A stretch of DNA of 64,000 bases from Candidatus Brocadia sinica JPN1 (GCF_000949635.1 NZ_BAFN01000001.1:1922001-1986000), one strand, 5' to 3'. Shown: positions 1-9,909, counted from the stretch's first letter. Numbers and translations are program-made. Notes: generated by a model not told the origin, from the sequence alone.

Positions 1-117
1 GAGGGGAAATAATATATCCTTCATATTTATGGAATTATGGAACTAAAAAACTAATAAAGATGTGGGTAAAAGTTAGACTTGAGGCGAGGGTAAGGGAAAG
101 GTGAAAAAAGGATAAAT

Positions 118-933
118 ATGAATTTAGAAAAAGTTGTTGCCAGCTTAGTCCAAAAAATTGAATACAGGTTTTATGGGAAATACCGGGGCTTTGTCGTGGA
201 TAACGCCGACCCGGAACAACTTGGCAGGCTCAAGGTCAAAGTCCCCAGTGTCCTGGGCAATGATGTGGTTACCGGATGGGCCGTGCCCTGCGTGCCTTAT
301 GGTGGAGATGCAAATCTTGGATTCCTTTTTATTCCAGAGGTCAATGCCGGTGTGTGGGTGGAGTTTGAGGAAGGCGACCTGGAATTCCCCATATGGGTGG
401 GTACGTTTTGGAGCAAACCAGGTGGTGAGAGCGAACTGCCCAAACCAAACGAGGCTGATGGGTCAGAACATGGAAGCGTTCAAGACCCGCCGACACGGAA
501 GATCATCAAAACGAAAAAAGGACATACCATTCAGTTTGAAGATGCCGATGGTGAAGAGATGATTACTATTTTCGAGGCCACCAACAGCCATGTAGTTACA
601 ATGAATAAAGACGGAATCAAAATTACAGACGGCGCCGGAAATGAAATCAAAATGGATGGGCAGGGTCTCATCTGTAAAGACAAGAACGACAATGCTATTA
701 CCATGGATAGTTCCGGCATTACAATTAAGAGTAATCAAATAAAAATTGGCGAGAATGCGACTGAGCCTTTGGTTCTTGGAAATCAATTGAAGACGGCTCT
801 CAACAACTGGGTCAATACCGTATTCGCAACGCATATGCATACAGGGAATCTGGGTGCACCCACGACACCTCCTTTACCCGGGGCGCCGCTCCTGCTTGAT
901 CTGGCGTTATCACCAACCAATAAGGTGAAATAA
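118..933 (+). CDS. eCIS / phage-type spike protein (gpV, VgrG-like; Afp8 type)
   Basis: Likely the central spike of a contractile injection particle, which sits under the tube and pierces the target. The N-terminal half has the OB-fold pattern of the gpV/gp5 family (about residues 20-105): GRLKVKVPSVLG, then WAVPCVPYGGD, and FLFIPEVNAGVWVEFEEGDLE followed by PIWVGTFW. After it come short repeated beta strands (about 130-215; motif such as GIKITDGAGNEIKM) typical of the trimeric beta-helix needle. The 271-residue length fits the family. Start ATG follows AAAAGG. It opens the row of baseplate genes seen here; PAAR tip, tube and sheath genes are not in the window and would be expected upstream. 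No secretion signal, as expected for particle parts made in the cytoplasm. Confidence 0.85.
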   Translation: MNLEKVVASLVQKIEYRFYGKYRGFVVDNADPEQLGRLKVKVPSVLGNDVVTGWAVPCVPYGGDANLGFLFIPEVNAGVWVEFEEGDLEFPIWVGTFWSKPGGESELPKPNEADGSEHGSVQDPPTRKIIKTKKGHTIQFEDADGEEMITIFEATNSHVVTMNKDGIKITDGAGNEIKMDGQGLICKDKNDNAITMDSSGITIKSNQIKIGENATEPLVLGNQLKTALNNWVNTVFATHMHTGNLGAPTTPPLPGAPLLLDLALSPTNKVK

Positions 934-1015
934 CGATTATGGCACTTGAAACAGGCGAATAACGTAGTGTTCACCCAGAGTAATGATGGTACCGGACATG
1001 TGAGGTAATACTATA

Positions 1016-1381
1016 ATGGCAGAGATTATAACATTTCGTTTTCCATTTGCAGTTAATCAGGTGGGAAGTATTAGCGCCACTGGAGGGGATGAGGCCATAC
1101 GGGGAAAGATTATCCAGGCGCTCTTTACTACTTCCGGGGAACGGGTTAACCTGCCTGAGTTTGGGTGTGGGCTTTTCAATCTGGTCTTTGAACCCAACAA
1201 CACTATCCTTGCTGCTGCTATGGAGTTCACGGTTGGACAGGCACTGACCCGTTGGCTGAGGGATGATATCGTGGTAGATGGCGTGAATGTGAAATCGTCA
1301 GGAGAAACCATTACCATTGAGGTGGCTTACACAAAAAGACAGGAACTCTCAAAACAGGCAGTCCATATTCATTTCAGGTAA
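1016..1381 (+). CDS. Baseplate wedge protein, gp25/gpW family (Afp9 type)
   Basis: Small baseplate subunit of contractile tails that helps start sheath assembly. The 121-residue length and the pattern (IRGKIIQALFTTSGERVNLPEFG, cut here into IRGKIIQALFTTSGER and LPEFGCGL, then a helix before a basic C-terminus) are those of the GPW/gp25 family; the E-P-N segment is visible as VFEPNN. Start ATG lies 6 bases after TGAGGTAA. It lies between the spike and baseplate J genes in the usual eCIS/P2 order, which supports the call more than sequence alone. Confidence 0.85.
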   Translation: MAEIITFRFPFAVNQVGSISATGGDEAIRGKIIQALFTTSGERVNLPEFGCGLFNLVFEPNNTILAAAMEFTVGQALTRWLRDDIVVDGVNVKSSGETITIEVAYTKRQELSKQAVHIHFR

Positions 1382-1460
1382 GTGTAAAGGTAATGACCGA
1401 ATAGTAATAATTTATGTATAGGAATTTCAAATTTTCTGCTACTGCCTTACACACCCCCTC

Positions 1461-1503
1461 CCCCTCTCAAGAGGGGACTAAAGAGGTCCCCTCTTGGGAG
1501 GGG
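1461..1503. repeat. Palindromic repeat between gp25 and baseplate J genes
   Basis: Two 18-base arms (1461-1478 and 1486-1503) match as an inverted repeat at 17 of 18 positions around a 7-base loop; the flanks add further C- and G-rich complementary runs. It is not followed by a clean T-run on the plus strand. It looks like a dispersed REP-like element rather than a terminator, inside what should be one transcription unit. A weaker relative lies at about 10154-10193. Confidence 0.7.
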
Positions 1504-1574
1504 ATTCAGGGGTGGGTGGGGTGGTAATGAAAGCTCCACACAATATTGAATAATTACAAATAAGGGAGATAGAA

Positions 1575-3146
1575 ATGGCTGAGATAAAGCAAGCAAACAG
1601 GCAGGCGATTATTGATTACATGGCCCGTGATTATGACAGTTTGCTGCGGTCTATGAGGGCTCTCATTCCAGATAAGCTTCCGGAGTGGACAGAATATGAG
1701 TCCGAAGCCGATTTTGGGAATGTCCTATTACAACTCTTCGCCCATATGGGCGACATCCTGAGTTACTACCAGGATCGCGTTGCCAATGAGAGCTTCCTGG
1801 GGACGGCTCAGACCCGCCGGAGCATTATTCATCACTTGAGGCTGATAGGATACAAACTTTCCACTGCTGTGCCTGCATCTACCAAACTCAAAATAACCCT
1901 TACCGTACCAGACACGAACAATGATATTATTACAATCAACAAGGGAAATGCCTTCGCCACCAAGAGTCAGAAGGATAAACCAAGTGTCCGCTTTGAGTAT
2001 ACAGGCGATCAACCACTTTCTATAGATTTCAGTGCCGTTCCCATAGTCGCAAATAAAAAACACTTTGAAGGGATGATTCCGGTCGAAGAGGGTAGGCTGG
2101 TGAAAGATGAGATCCTGGGCACATCGGATGGCGCCAAAAATCAAAAGTTTCTCCTGGCGCACCCGGGTCTGATTCTCAGGTCTCTGGGGCTGGGTCAGGC
2201 GGTTAATAAGGATATTATTCTGCTCACGGAGTTGGGCGGGACGACGGAGGAGTGGACATTGCAGGAGAGTCTGGCCTTCAGCCGTGAGGGGCAGAAGGAT
2301 TTTATCATAGAGATCGATGAGGAAGACAGGGCCACGGTGATTTTTGGTGACGGTGTCTTTGGCGCAATCCCACCCGGTGGGGCTGTCATTAAAGTTACAT
2401 ATCGTGCAGGTGGTGGTCTCCACGGTAATGTTGCAGCAAATACCATACAGACCATCGTGAACACCCCCCAGTTGGCACTTCTCGGGGCGAAGGTCACAAA
2501 TCCGGAGCCTGCCACGGGTGGAGCAGACCGTGAAACCATCGAACATGCAGTCATGCATGCCCCCAGCGTGTTCCGTTCGCTCAGGCGTGCCGTAACAGCG
2601 GAAGATTATAAGGCCCTTGCCCTGGACTTTAAAGGTGTGGGCAAGGTGCGTGCAGAACCCACCAACTGGAATACCGTAACGCTCTCTATAGCGCCAGAAG
2701 GTGGTGGCCAGGTGAGCGATGTGCTTAAGGCCAACCTGCTGGCCTACTTTGAAGACAAGCGACCCCTGTCAACCATTATTGAGATCGAGGATGTGGATTA
2801 TGTGAAGATATATGTCACAGCGGAAATCGGTGTGCAGAGTTACTACTCCAGAGAGGATGTCAAGGAGAAAATTAAAGGTGCAGCAGGCAGACTGCTTGCC
2901 TTTGATAACGTGGATTTTGCCCAGATCATTTACCTGAGCAAATTTTACGAAGCGATTGAGGCAATCGACGGGGTGGAGTACGTGACGATCACCGAGTTCA
3001 GACGCAAACCTCCACCCATTAGGCCTGATGATCCTGGGAAGATCCAGTTGGGGAGTAACGAAATCCCCCGAATCCCGGACGATCCTGAGGATGGACCAGA
3101 GTATGTTGGCGGTATCAAAGTGATGATCAAGGAAGGAGGTAGCTGA
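1575..3146 (+). CDS. Baseplate J-like protein (gp47/gpJ; Afp11 type)
   Basis: Builds the wedge ring of the baseplate. The N-terminal segment DYDSLLRSMRALIP followed by WTEYESEADFGNVLLQLFAH and MGDILSYYQDRVANESFLGTA is the typical start of eCIS/phage baseplate J proteins. The middle carries DRATVIFGDGVFGAIPPGG and VTYRAGGGLHGNV, the conserved J-domain signature, and the C-terminal third has the repeated ferredoxin-like ring-forming regions. 523 residues is somewhat short compared with the large Afp11 form but normal for compact systems. Start is supported by AAGGGAG. The stop is 2 bases before the next start, so the two are translationally coupled. Confidence 0.9.
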   Translation: MAEIKQANRQAIIDYMARDYDSLLRSMRALIPDKLPEWTEYESEADFGNVLLQLFAHMGDILSYYQDRVANESFLGTAQTRRSIIHHLRLIGYKLSTAVPASTKLKITLTVPDTNNDIITINKGNAFATKSQKDKPSVRFEYTGDQPLSIDFSAVPIVANKKHFEGMIPVEEGRLVKDEILGTSDGAKNQKFLLAHPGLILRSLGLGQAVNKDIILLTELGGTTEEWTLQESLAFSREGQKDFIIEIDEEDRATVIFGDGVFGAIPPGGAVIKVTYRAGGGLHGNVAANTIQTIVNTPQLALLGAKVTNPEPATGGADRETIEHAVMHAPSVFRSLRRAVTAEDYKALALDFKGVGKVRAEPTNWNTVTLSIAPEGGGQVSDVLKANLLAYFEDKRPLSTIIEIEDVDYVKIYVTAEIGVQSYYSREDVKEKIKGAAGRLLAFDNVDFAQIIYLSKFYEAIEAIDGVEYVTITEFRRKPPPIRPDDPGKIQLGSNEIPRIPDDPEDGPEYVGGIKVMIKEGGS

Positions 3147-3148
3147 TC

Positions 3149-5185
3149 ATGCGTCTAAAAAATATTACTGCGATTTCTCATCCTTATGGAAACAGGATAG
3201 ACCTGACATGGATCAATTCTGATCCCGTTCAATTTCCCGGTGTGCGCGTTATGCGACGAGAGGGTACCCATCCTGCTTCACCGGAAGATGGTATTGTGGT
3301 GGCAGAAGGTGAGGGGCTTACTTCCGCAGCGGATCAAAATCTCAAGGGTGAAACGGTGTATTATTATACCCTGTTTCCCTATAAAGGTGATCCTCCTGAA
3401 TACCAAATTGACCTTCACAACCGTGCATCCGCAATGGCAACCGCTCCATACAACATGGTCGGACAGATGTACGACCTCTTGCCGGCAATCTATCACCGTT
3501 ACGACACTGTTTTGCCAAAGATCATTACAGATGGGATGCTGGAAGAGGATAAGCAAAAAGGACAATTACGACGCTTTTTAGGTTTGCCAGGCTGCCAGCT
3601 TGATCAATTCTATAGTTTTGCCAGGGCTATGCTGGACTTACATAACCGTGATAACGTGGATGGGCGTTTGTTGCCGTTGCTGGCGCAATGGATTGGTTGG
3701 AAGACAGATTACAACCTGGAAATTGACGCGCAGCGTAACGAAATCAGAAACGCACCTGCAGTTTATAAGACGGTTGGGATCATTCCCACGGTAGAGGCTG
3801 CCGTGAAGCGCATCAGCGGCTGGGAGAGTCAAACCAAGGAATTTGTTCACAATGTTTTTCTGTCCAATCGCCCCGAACGATTGAATATTTGGGCACGTCA
3901 ACGCAGTAATACCGGTGAATGGTCGGAACCCCCGGAGCTATTGTCATTGGATTTTGCCTACGAGGGCAGACCATCAGTGGTCAGTGATGGGGACGGGACA
4001 CTTTGGCTTTTCTACCACACCCTCAGGAATGGCCGATGGAATATCTGGTATAAGACCTATAGTGAGGACCGGGAACCAAGATGGGCACCCAGTCAATCCT
4101 TTACGAACCGTGCAGGAATCGACAAATATCCTACAACAGCTATTCAGGGAGGAACGTTATGGGTTTTCTGGAGTACCTATGATGAGACACAGCAAATCTG
4201 GCATGTCAATCATCGAACCAGAACTGGCGGAGTTTGGTCTGCGATTGAAACTGAGGAACCTTTTGCAGACACTGGGAACGAACGCAAGAATCCCTGGGCT
4301 GTGGTCGATAATACAAGTGGTTTATGGTTATTCTGGCTGGAAAGAGTTGATTCCCGATGGCAGTTGAAATACAACAGACACAATGGCACTACCTGGGGCA
4401 CAGTTAGCAATTTCCCTTTGGATGTTGCCGGAGCGGACCCCAGGGTGGAAAGTGAACCATTTGTTCTATTCTATCCGGCAGGACCAAATCAAAGTATCCG
4501 GGTCTTTTGGGCCCGACGTGAGCCTGCTGCAGAACCCGGGCAAACCCGATGGACGCTCGTACATCGGACGAAAGGAAATATTGATCCGGATGAAACCGGT
4601 TGGAACAATATTGAGTCACTCTCCGCTATGCCACCCACATATCACGACCGAGAACCTGCTGCATTTGTTAGTGATGCCGGGAATATCGAACTCTTCTGGA
4701 GTTCCAATCGTGATGGAAGCTGGTCAATCTGGAACAACACTCTGGATATAACCACCCAAACCTGGGGAACCGCAGAACGAGTCACAGACGACCCTTATTC
4801 CCAGCGTGACCCTCTTCCTTTATTGCTTAATAATGGTATGTTGCTCATCTATCGCTCCAACGAAAGCCTTTCTTATACCAGTAATGTCTATCGAGCCACT
4901 GAAACGGTGGATTTTCGTTATGCTGGTTGCACAACGGCTGACACCCTCAATGCCGCAAAGATTGCTCTACGGGACCAGTTCGGGGACTTTCAGACCTATA
5001 CTTATGATATGGGTAAAAATGGGGGACGGACGAACGAAGACTGGTATGCCCGGGATACCATAGGTCTCTATCTGAAGCCGGATACCATGGATGCAGAGAA
5101 GATCACCATGGGAAGATCCCGCATAGCGCAGGTTTTAAGGGAGTTTATGCCGATAACAGATAGGGTAGTATTATTTACGCAGTGA
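3149..5185 (+). CDS. Tail protein I-like baseplate protein with inserted beta-propeller (Afp12 type)
   Basis: The region about residues 105-235 (MYDLLPAIYHRYD, then FLGLPGCQLDQFYSFA and LLPLLAQWIGWKTD) is the P2 gpI/TIGR02242 tail-protein domain, which joins baseplate to fibre. Residues 1-90 look like a fibronectin-type beta domain. From about 255 to 600 there are five or six repeats of the type LWLFYHTxxNGRWNIWY, LWVFWST, LWLFWLE, IRVFWARRE, IELFWSSNRDGSWSIWN, as in sialidase/TolB-like propellers. The last 80 residues (IGLYLKPDTMDAEKI) again look like tail-protein sequence, so the propeller appears inserted in a baseplate protein. It could bind a surface ligand. Start follows AAGGAGG. Confidence 0.8.
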   Translation: MRLKNITAISHPYGNRIDLTWINSDPVQFPGVRVMRREGTHPASPEDGIVVAEGEGLTSAADQNLKGETVYYYTLFPYKGDPPEYQIDLHNRASAMATAPYNMVGQMYDLLPAIYHRYDTVLPKIITDGMLEEDKQKGQLRRFLGLPGCQLDQFYSFARAMLDLHNRDNVDGRLLPLLAQWIGWKTDYNLEIDAQRNEIRNAPAVYKTVGIIPTVEAAVKRISGWESQTKEFVHNVFLSNRPERLNIWARQRSNTGEWSEPPELLSLDFAYEGRPSVVSDGDGTLWLFYHTLRNGRWNIWYKTYSEDREPRWAPSQSFTNRAGIDKYPTTAIQGGTLWVFWSTYDETQQIWHVNHRTRTGGVWSAIETEEPFADTGNERKNPWAVVDNTSGLWLFWLERVDSRWQLKYNRHNGTTWGTVSNFPLDVAGADPRVESEPFVLFYPAGPNQSIRVFWARREPAAEPGQTRWTLVHRTKGNIDPDETGWNNIESLSAMPPTYHDREPAAFVSDAGNIELFWSSNRDGSWSIWNNTLDITTQTWGTAERVTDDPYSQRDPLPLLLNNGMLLIYRSNESLSYTSNVYRATETVDFRYAGCTTADTLNAAKIALRDQFGDFQTYTYDMGKNGGRTNEDWYARDTIGLYLKPDTMDAEKITMGRSRIAQVLREFMPITDRVVLFTQ

Positions 5186-5332
5186 TGACACACAAATGCG
5201 GTTATATTCACGTGTAAGACTTGGGCACAAAGATTATGCATAATAACATCTATCGCTCTTAATCTCCAAGAGGACAGATGACACTTTAGACCGGATTATT
5301 CAGAGAGTGTTTTAAAAAACGAGGATAAGACT

Positions 5333-7252
5333 ATGGGCGACTTTTCAAGAAATACCTTTAAACTAACCAATATAATGCATCAATTGATTACAGGAGAACC
5401 AGTTTCGAATCCCACACATTACGTAGGCATCAGACTTCAGCAAGGAGTGCCTGTGTTAGATGCCGACTGGAACGAATTGGAAGACATTCGACGGATGGAA
5501 CTTCTGACCATGATCCGTTACTTTATTGGCAATGGCGTCCCCGCTGGAAATCAGGGATTTCAAATTTTATCAACGAGTGGACAAAATAACTTTTCTGTAG
5601 CTGCGGGAATTGTCATAGTCGATGGCCTTTTGGTAATCAATCAGAACATCACAACATACCAAACTCAACTTAACGTGGCAGGACTTCCCGCCCTGACAAC
5701 CCCGGTTGCCGACCGCACCGATATTGTTTATTTAGATACCTGGGAAAAGGAGGTCAAGGGAAGTGGTGGAGGAGGTGATCCCCGCCTTATTGATAATCGC
5801 ATTGGTATTGAAACGGCGGTGAGGGTTAAACGTGAATGGGTTGTGCGTGTTAAAGAAAACGCCAACGACCTTTCTTCGATCGTCAGGGAGAAAGGACACA
5901 GCTACTTGCCTTTGGCCCGACTTAATCGCCGGGCAGCAGTGGCAGTTATTACTCCGGATATGGTCATTGATATGCGAAAAACCGGCATCACGCTCGCGGA
6001 GCACATCAAAGTTCCGCTTTTTGTCCAAATTGGTCTAGAGATGCTGGATGTCGCCCGTTTTGTTGTGATGCTGACAGGACTGAGAACCTCACTCTTCGCA
6101 AGACTCCGGCAGGGGCAATTGCCGCATCAGACCGCTTCGGTTCAGGATGAAAATATTTTACTCGTCGCCTTGCAGGAAGTTATGAACCGCGCCCACATCG
6201 GTGAAGTGCAAACTGCCTCCCGCAATATGGACAATCAGGATGCCTTACAATTTATACGCAGTCTTTATGATGCACAAAAAGACTTTCTTGGTGTTCTGGA
6301 ATCCATAGGTAACGTTGCGAACGCTGCCCAGGCCTTTATCACCCAGTACCGCAAATATTTGGATGGAAGCACAGCGGATTTTATCAAGGGTCTAAAACTA
6401 GCCCTGGATAATCAGGATTTGCTGGCAGCAGTTATCGCTCAGGAAGAGCTCAACAGTTTTCTTTCAGCGCCGGTTACCAATCTGCCGGAAGGAACTGTAA
6501 ACGTATTTTATAATTCGGTTATTCCTTTTGAAGCGCTTGCAGCGGGCTCGACTTATGCCTTCACTTTCGAGGTGGAGAGCCAGGTGACTTCTCCTTTAGG
6601 GAGTGAAGAATTTGGTATCCAGGTAGCCATCTCTGCGGCTTCGTGGACTTCCACAGTAAGTCAAAATAGCGTGACTTTAACCAATCTGGGTGGCAAGACA
6701 AGTGTTGCTGTTTCTGTGACTCCAAACGCAGCCGAAACACAGGCGATCCTCACAGTAACAGCCATTGCGGTTCGTAATCCTCTCATCCGCTCGCCGCAAC
6801 CGGGAATCCCGCTCCAAATCGGGGTAGAGCCGCCTGTGGGAACCTTCTTTTTCTATGCGGATACACGTCTTAACGCTCAGGGTCAGCTTGAGATTCGACA
6901 GAACCATTTGACCCGAACGACAGGACGTGACATCCTGTTCAAGATCAAAAATGATAATTCCAGTGAAATTCGTACCTACCGTATTAATCATTACATCAGC
7001 CCGAATGTCGCAGATACAACCGGTTGGAGTCCGCTTCAGGCATCTCCCACTACCCAGGATGTACAGGTGAATCCGAATACGACTACTGATTATTTTGCCA
7101 AAGTCCATGGTCCTAAATCTCCGGCACCACCCCCTCCAATAGGAACAACCGGAGAGATTATCGCAACTGCTACGCTTATTGAAATCAATGGCAGTCCGGT
7201 CGTGGGAGGCGCTACCGTGGAGAATCGAATTAATTTTATAGTCATTGCGTAA
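5333..7252 (+). CDS. Large eCIS structural protein (DUF6519-like N-terminal domain)
   Basis: The start MGDFSRNTF followed by HYVGIRLQQGVPVLDADWNE is a hallmark of a protein family found next to baseplate genes in eCIS clusters; I associate it with DUF6519, from memory. Residues 1-240 form that domain; about 240-390 is helical; the rest is beta-rich with an Ig-like look (for example YAFTFEVESQVTSPLG and SVAVSVTPNAAETQAILTV). No signal peptide. It probably decorates the particle or links baseplate to fibre, but the role is inferred from position only. Start ATG follows GAGGATAAG. 147 bases without a recognisable gene separate it from the previous gene. Confidence 0.65.
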   Translation: MGDFSRNTFKLTNIMHQLITGEPVSNPTHYVGIRLQQGVPVLDADWNELEDIRRMELLTMIRYFIGNGVPAGNQGFQILSTSGQNNFSVAAGIVIVDGLLVINQNITTYQTQLNVAGLPALTTPVADRTDIVYLDTWEKEVKGSGGGGDPRLIDNRIGIETAVRVKREWVVRVKENANDLSSIVREKGHSYLPLARLNRRAAVAVITPDMVIDMRKTGITLAEHIKVPLFVQIGLEMLDVARFVVMLTGLRTSLFARLRQGQLPHQTASVQDENILLVALQEVMNRAHIGEVQTASRNMDNQDALQFIRSLYDAQKDFLGVLESIGNVANAAQAFITQYRKYLDGSTADFIKGLKLALDNQDLLAAVIAQEELNSFLSAPVTNLPEGTVNVFYNSVIPFEALAAGSTYAFTFEVESQVTSPLGSEEFGIQVAISAASWTSTVSQNSVTLTNLGGKTSVAVSVTPNAAETQAILTVTAIAVRNPLIRSPQPGIPLQIGVEPPVGTFFFYADTRLNAQGQLEIRQNHLTRTTGRDILFKIKNDNSSEIRTYRINHYISPNVADTTGWSPLQASPTTQDVQVNPNTTTDYFAKVHGPKSPAPPPPIGTTGEIIATATLIEINGSPVVGGATVENRINFIVIA

Positions 7253-7272
7253 TCATTTTATGGAGAACAGAC

Positions 7273-9903
7273 ATGAAAGCTCAAATGCCAAACCACTTGC
7301 AGTTCAGTTTGCATCTTCAACGGCCATATTGCTTGATAATTTTTCTGCTCTTATTTTTGACACTGCGAAATGTTTTTGCGGATCAGCCAACGGCAGGATG
7401 TCCTTTGGCAGCTGTTGGGGGCGCAGGTGCGGCGAATGATTGCTATACTGTTACTCCACTTTCTGGTTCTGTGACCATTGATGGTATACTTACCGGAATA
7501 GAATGGACAGGCGCCCCTTCCAAAGACCTCAGCACCGCTGGCTTTCAAGCAAAAGTGCGTTTCAAAAGGAGCGGAAACAATCTGTATTTTTTGGTTTCGG
7601 TTAACGATACAGGTTTTAACGCTTCTGATCGGATTGAACTTAATTTTGATCCTTTCCATAACCATGCCACTACTACTGATGATATAACATTTCTCATTAA
7701 ACGCGGCAATGCAGATCACCAGAAAATCTCTGGGGGCGGTCCTCCCGTAGCATGGGTGCCTGGAGCAGGCCTGGACATCGAAGATGGCTCTACCGGTGGC
7801 GCACCACCCGATTTTGCAACAGGCTGGGCTGCGGAAGTAACGATTTCAGCGAGCGATTTGGGGATGTCCGACTTGTCGGTAATTATGGGGTTTTCCTTAT
7901 TGGTTACAAACCAGGACACCAGTGATCAGACTTCGTGGCCTGACCCTTTTCCAGCATCACCGGCAACCTGGGCAAATCTGAAGACCCGCTATCCAATCGA
8001 GTACATGATTGTGCTGGATCAGTCCGGCAGCATGCTTGATCAAAGTAAATGGGATAATGCCAAAAAGGCCGCTAATTTTATGGCAAACGCTATGGCGATT
8101 CTTCGTGATGCAACGTATTTTGAGGATAAAATTGGTGTGGTGACGTTCTCCTGGAACAATGCCGCTAACGCAGATCAAACAACGATTCCAAAGCCACTTG
8201 CTCCGGTTCCGGCCTTTCCTTTGGGGAACTATGCCGATGCTCTGCCCGCAGTTTCGCCTCCTCTGCCCAATTATTACACGCCGATCGGTAAAGGTCTGGA
8301 TGCGGCCTTTACTGCCCTGGGCACAGGGGTAGAAGAGACACAAAGGGTGGCGCTTTTTCTCAGCGATGGTCTGCACAACCGGCCCGTAACTGATGTACCA
8401 CTCCAGCCGAGTCACTTAAACTATGATCCTTGTAATGGAGTGGCCGTCTGGGGTGTTTGCCCGGCAGGAACTGATCATCGGATACAAGTGAATACGGTTG
8501 CCTTAGGTCAGGATTGGGGGGTTGATACAGCGCTTTTGACGAATATCAAAAACCGGTTTGCCGGTCAGCAATTTGGATCGACATATACCATTACCACAAA
8601 CGTTGAAGATTTGAAGGAGTTCTTTATTCAGTCTCTCGACGACCTTTATCAAATGAACATGGCTTCTTCTGGTCCTGGTGGCACTGAATTTAGTGTTAAT
8701 GCAGGTGAACGTAAACTCATTGTCATTCTTTCATGGACAAATCCTGCAGGCGCTGTAACTTTTAACCTGCAGCAGAAAGTTAACCCCGGTGACCCATGGA
8801 ACAATGTCGCGTGTAATGTTTCTGCGGTGGAGAATGCCACGGTTGGCTACGCCATTTGCGTTGTCAACAACCCACCAGCGGGGACCTGGCGTGCCGTTGA
8901 TGGAATGGGCAATCCCTTAGCGACGGCGGATCGTCAGTTCGTTCTGCTTGATCTTAACCTTCGAGCCAGATTCGCTATTGATCAAAAAGTACATGGAACA
9001 GGTCTGGACATCATTTTGACCGCAGATCTGGATGAAGCCGGCGTTCCGGTAACCCACGATCCGGTTAACCGCCCGGTTAAGGTAACCGTTACTATCAAGC
9101 GGCCGGGTGAGGGTTTTGGGACATACGTTTCGGTGCGCACCCCTGATAATTGTGAACCGCGTCCACCGTCACTTCCACCCATTCGCAGGGATATAGATTT
9201 GATTAAAACAGGTTTAACGATGGGCGTCTTCACAACCGCGGTTACCCAGCCGCCAAATATAGATGTAAAACCAGATCGTTTTGCGAAAATAGACTCACTC
9301 TTTAAACTGTGTAATAAAGAGGGTCTGATTTTTATTGAAGATCCTGGCATAGAACTTTACGATGACGGTACGCACGGCGATGTAACACCAAATGATGGCA
9401 TTTATACCCTGCAATTTTTGAATACCCAGTATGAAGGAAGTTATGTCTTTCGATTCAAGGCTAGTGGGGTTTCTCCATCAGGAAGCCAATTTAGCCGGGT
9501 AAAAACCATAGCAGAGTATGTACGGGTTGAGGTTGACCCAGGTCAGACAATTTTTGATGTCCGCATCTATCAGCAAACCGGCAATCTTGTGCTCAAAGAG
9601 TACTATGTGATACCCCGTGATAAATTTGGCGGGTATCTCGGACCCGGCTATCCTGATCAAATTCAATTCTACGCGACAGGTGGCCAGTGGGTAGGCCCGG
9701 TTATCGATTATAATAATGGCATTTATTCACAACTGCTCAGTTACGACCAAACTCAAGGGCAACCAGAAGTGACCTCGGTAATTCAGGGTAAACCAATTAA
9801 GCTCAGTGGACCAGCCATTCCCTGCTGGTGGATCTGTTTAATTATCATAATTATTTTATTACTTATTATTGCATGGTTGATCATTCGTAAACGAAGACCC
9901 TAA
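7273..9903 (+). CDS. Exported membrane-anchored VWA-domain protein with DOMON/CBM9-like domain
   Basis: A signal peptide (residues 1-36, hydrophobic CLIIFLLLFLTL, cut near VFA) is followed by a CBM9/DOMON-like beta domain (about 55-225; VTIDGILTGIEWTGAP, IELNFDP). A von Willebrand A domain starts near 240 with an intact MIDAS: D249-Q-S251-G-S253. After several beta domains the protein ends in one membrane helix (about 852-870, WWICLIIIIILLLIIAWLII) and a basic tail RKRRP. So it is outside the membrane and anchored by its C-terminus. It follows the baseplate genes by 20 bases. It may tether or display the injection particle or its targets; that is inference. Confidence 0.75.
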   Translation: MKAQMPNHLQFSLHLQRPYCLIIFLLLFLTLRNVFADQPTAGCPLAAVGGAGAANDCYTVTPLSGSVTIDGILTGIEWTGAPSKDLSTAGFQAKVRFKRSGNNLYFLVSVNDTGFNASDRIELNFDPFHNHATTTDDITFLIKRGNADHQKISGGGPPVAWVPGAGLDIEDGSTGGAPPDFATGWAAEVTISASDLGMSDLSVIMGFSLLVTNQDTSDQTSWPDPFPASPATWANLKTRYPIEYMIVLDQSGSMLDQSKWDNAKKAANFMANAMAILRDATYFEDKIGVVTFSWNNAANADQTTIPKPLAPVPAFPLGNYADALPAVSPPLPNYYTPIGKGLDAAFTALGTGVEETQRVALFLSDGLHNRPVTDVPLQPSHLNYDPCNGVAVWGVCPAGTDHRIQVNTVALGQDWGVDTALLTNIKNRFAGQQFGSTYTITTNVEDLKEFFIQSLDDLYQMNMASSGPGGTEFSVNAGERKLIVILSWTNPAGAVTFNLQQKVNPGDPWNNVACNVSAVENATVGYAICVVNNPPAGTWRAVDGMGNPLATADRQFVLLDLNLRARFAIDQKVHGTGLDIILTADLDEAGVPVTHDPVNRPVKVTVTIKRPGEGFGTYVSVRTPDNCEPRPPSLPPIRRDIDLIKTGLTMGVFTTAVTQPPNIDVKPDRFAKIDSLFKLCNKEGLIFIEDPGIELYDDGTHGDVTPNDGIYTLQFLNTQYEGSYVFRFKASGVSPSGSQFSRVKTIAEYVRVEVDPGQTIFDVRIYQQTGNLVLKEYYVIPRDKFGGYLGPGYPDQIQFYATGGQWVGPVIDYNNGIYSQLLSYDQTQGQPEVTSVIQGKPIKLSGPAIPCWWICLIIIIILLLIIAWLIIRKRRP

Positions 9904-9909
9904 TGGTCA

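Noticed and set aside
933-1015. Possible PAAR tip gene between spike and gp25
   Set aside because: The 82-base gap is too short and shows no PAAR repeat.
1728-2558. 276-codon minus-strand frame opposite baseplate J
   Set aside because: Cys/Ile-rich shadow without recognisable domain, wholly inside a confident gene.
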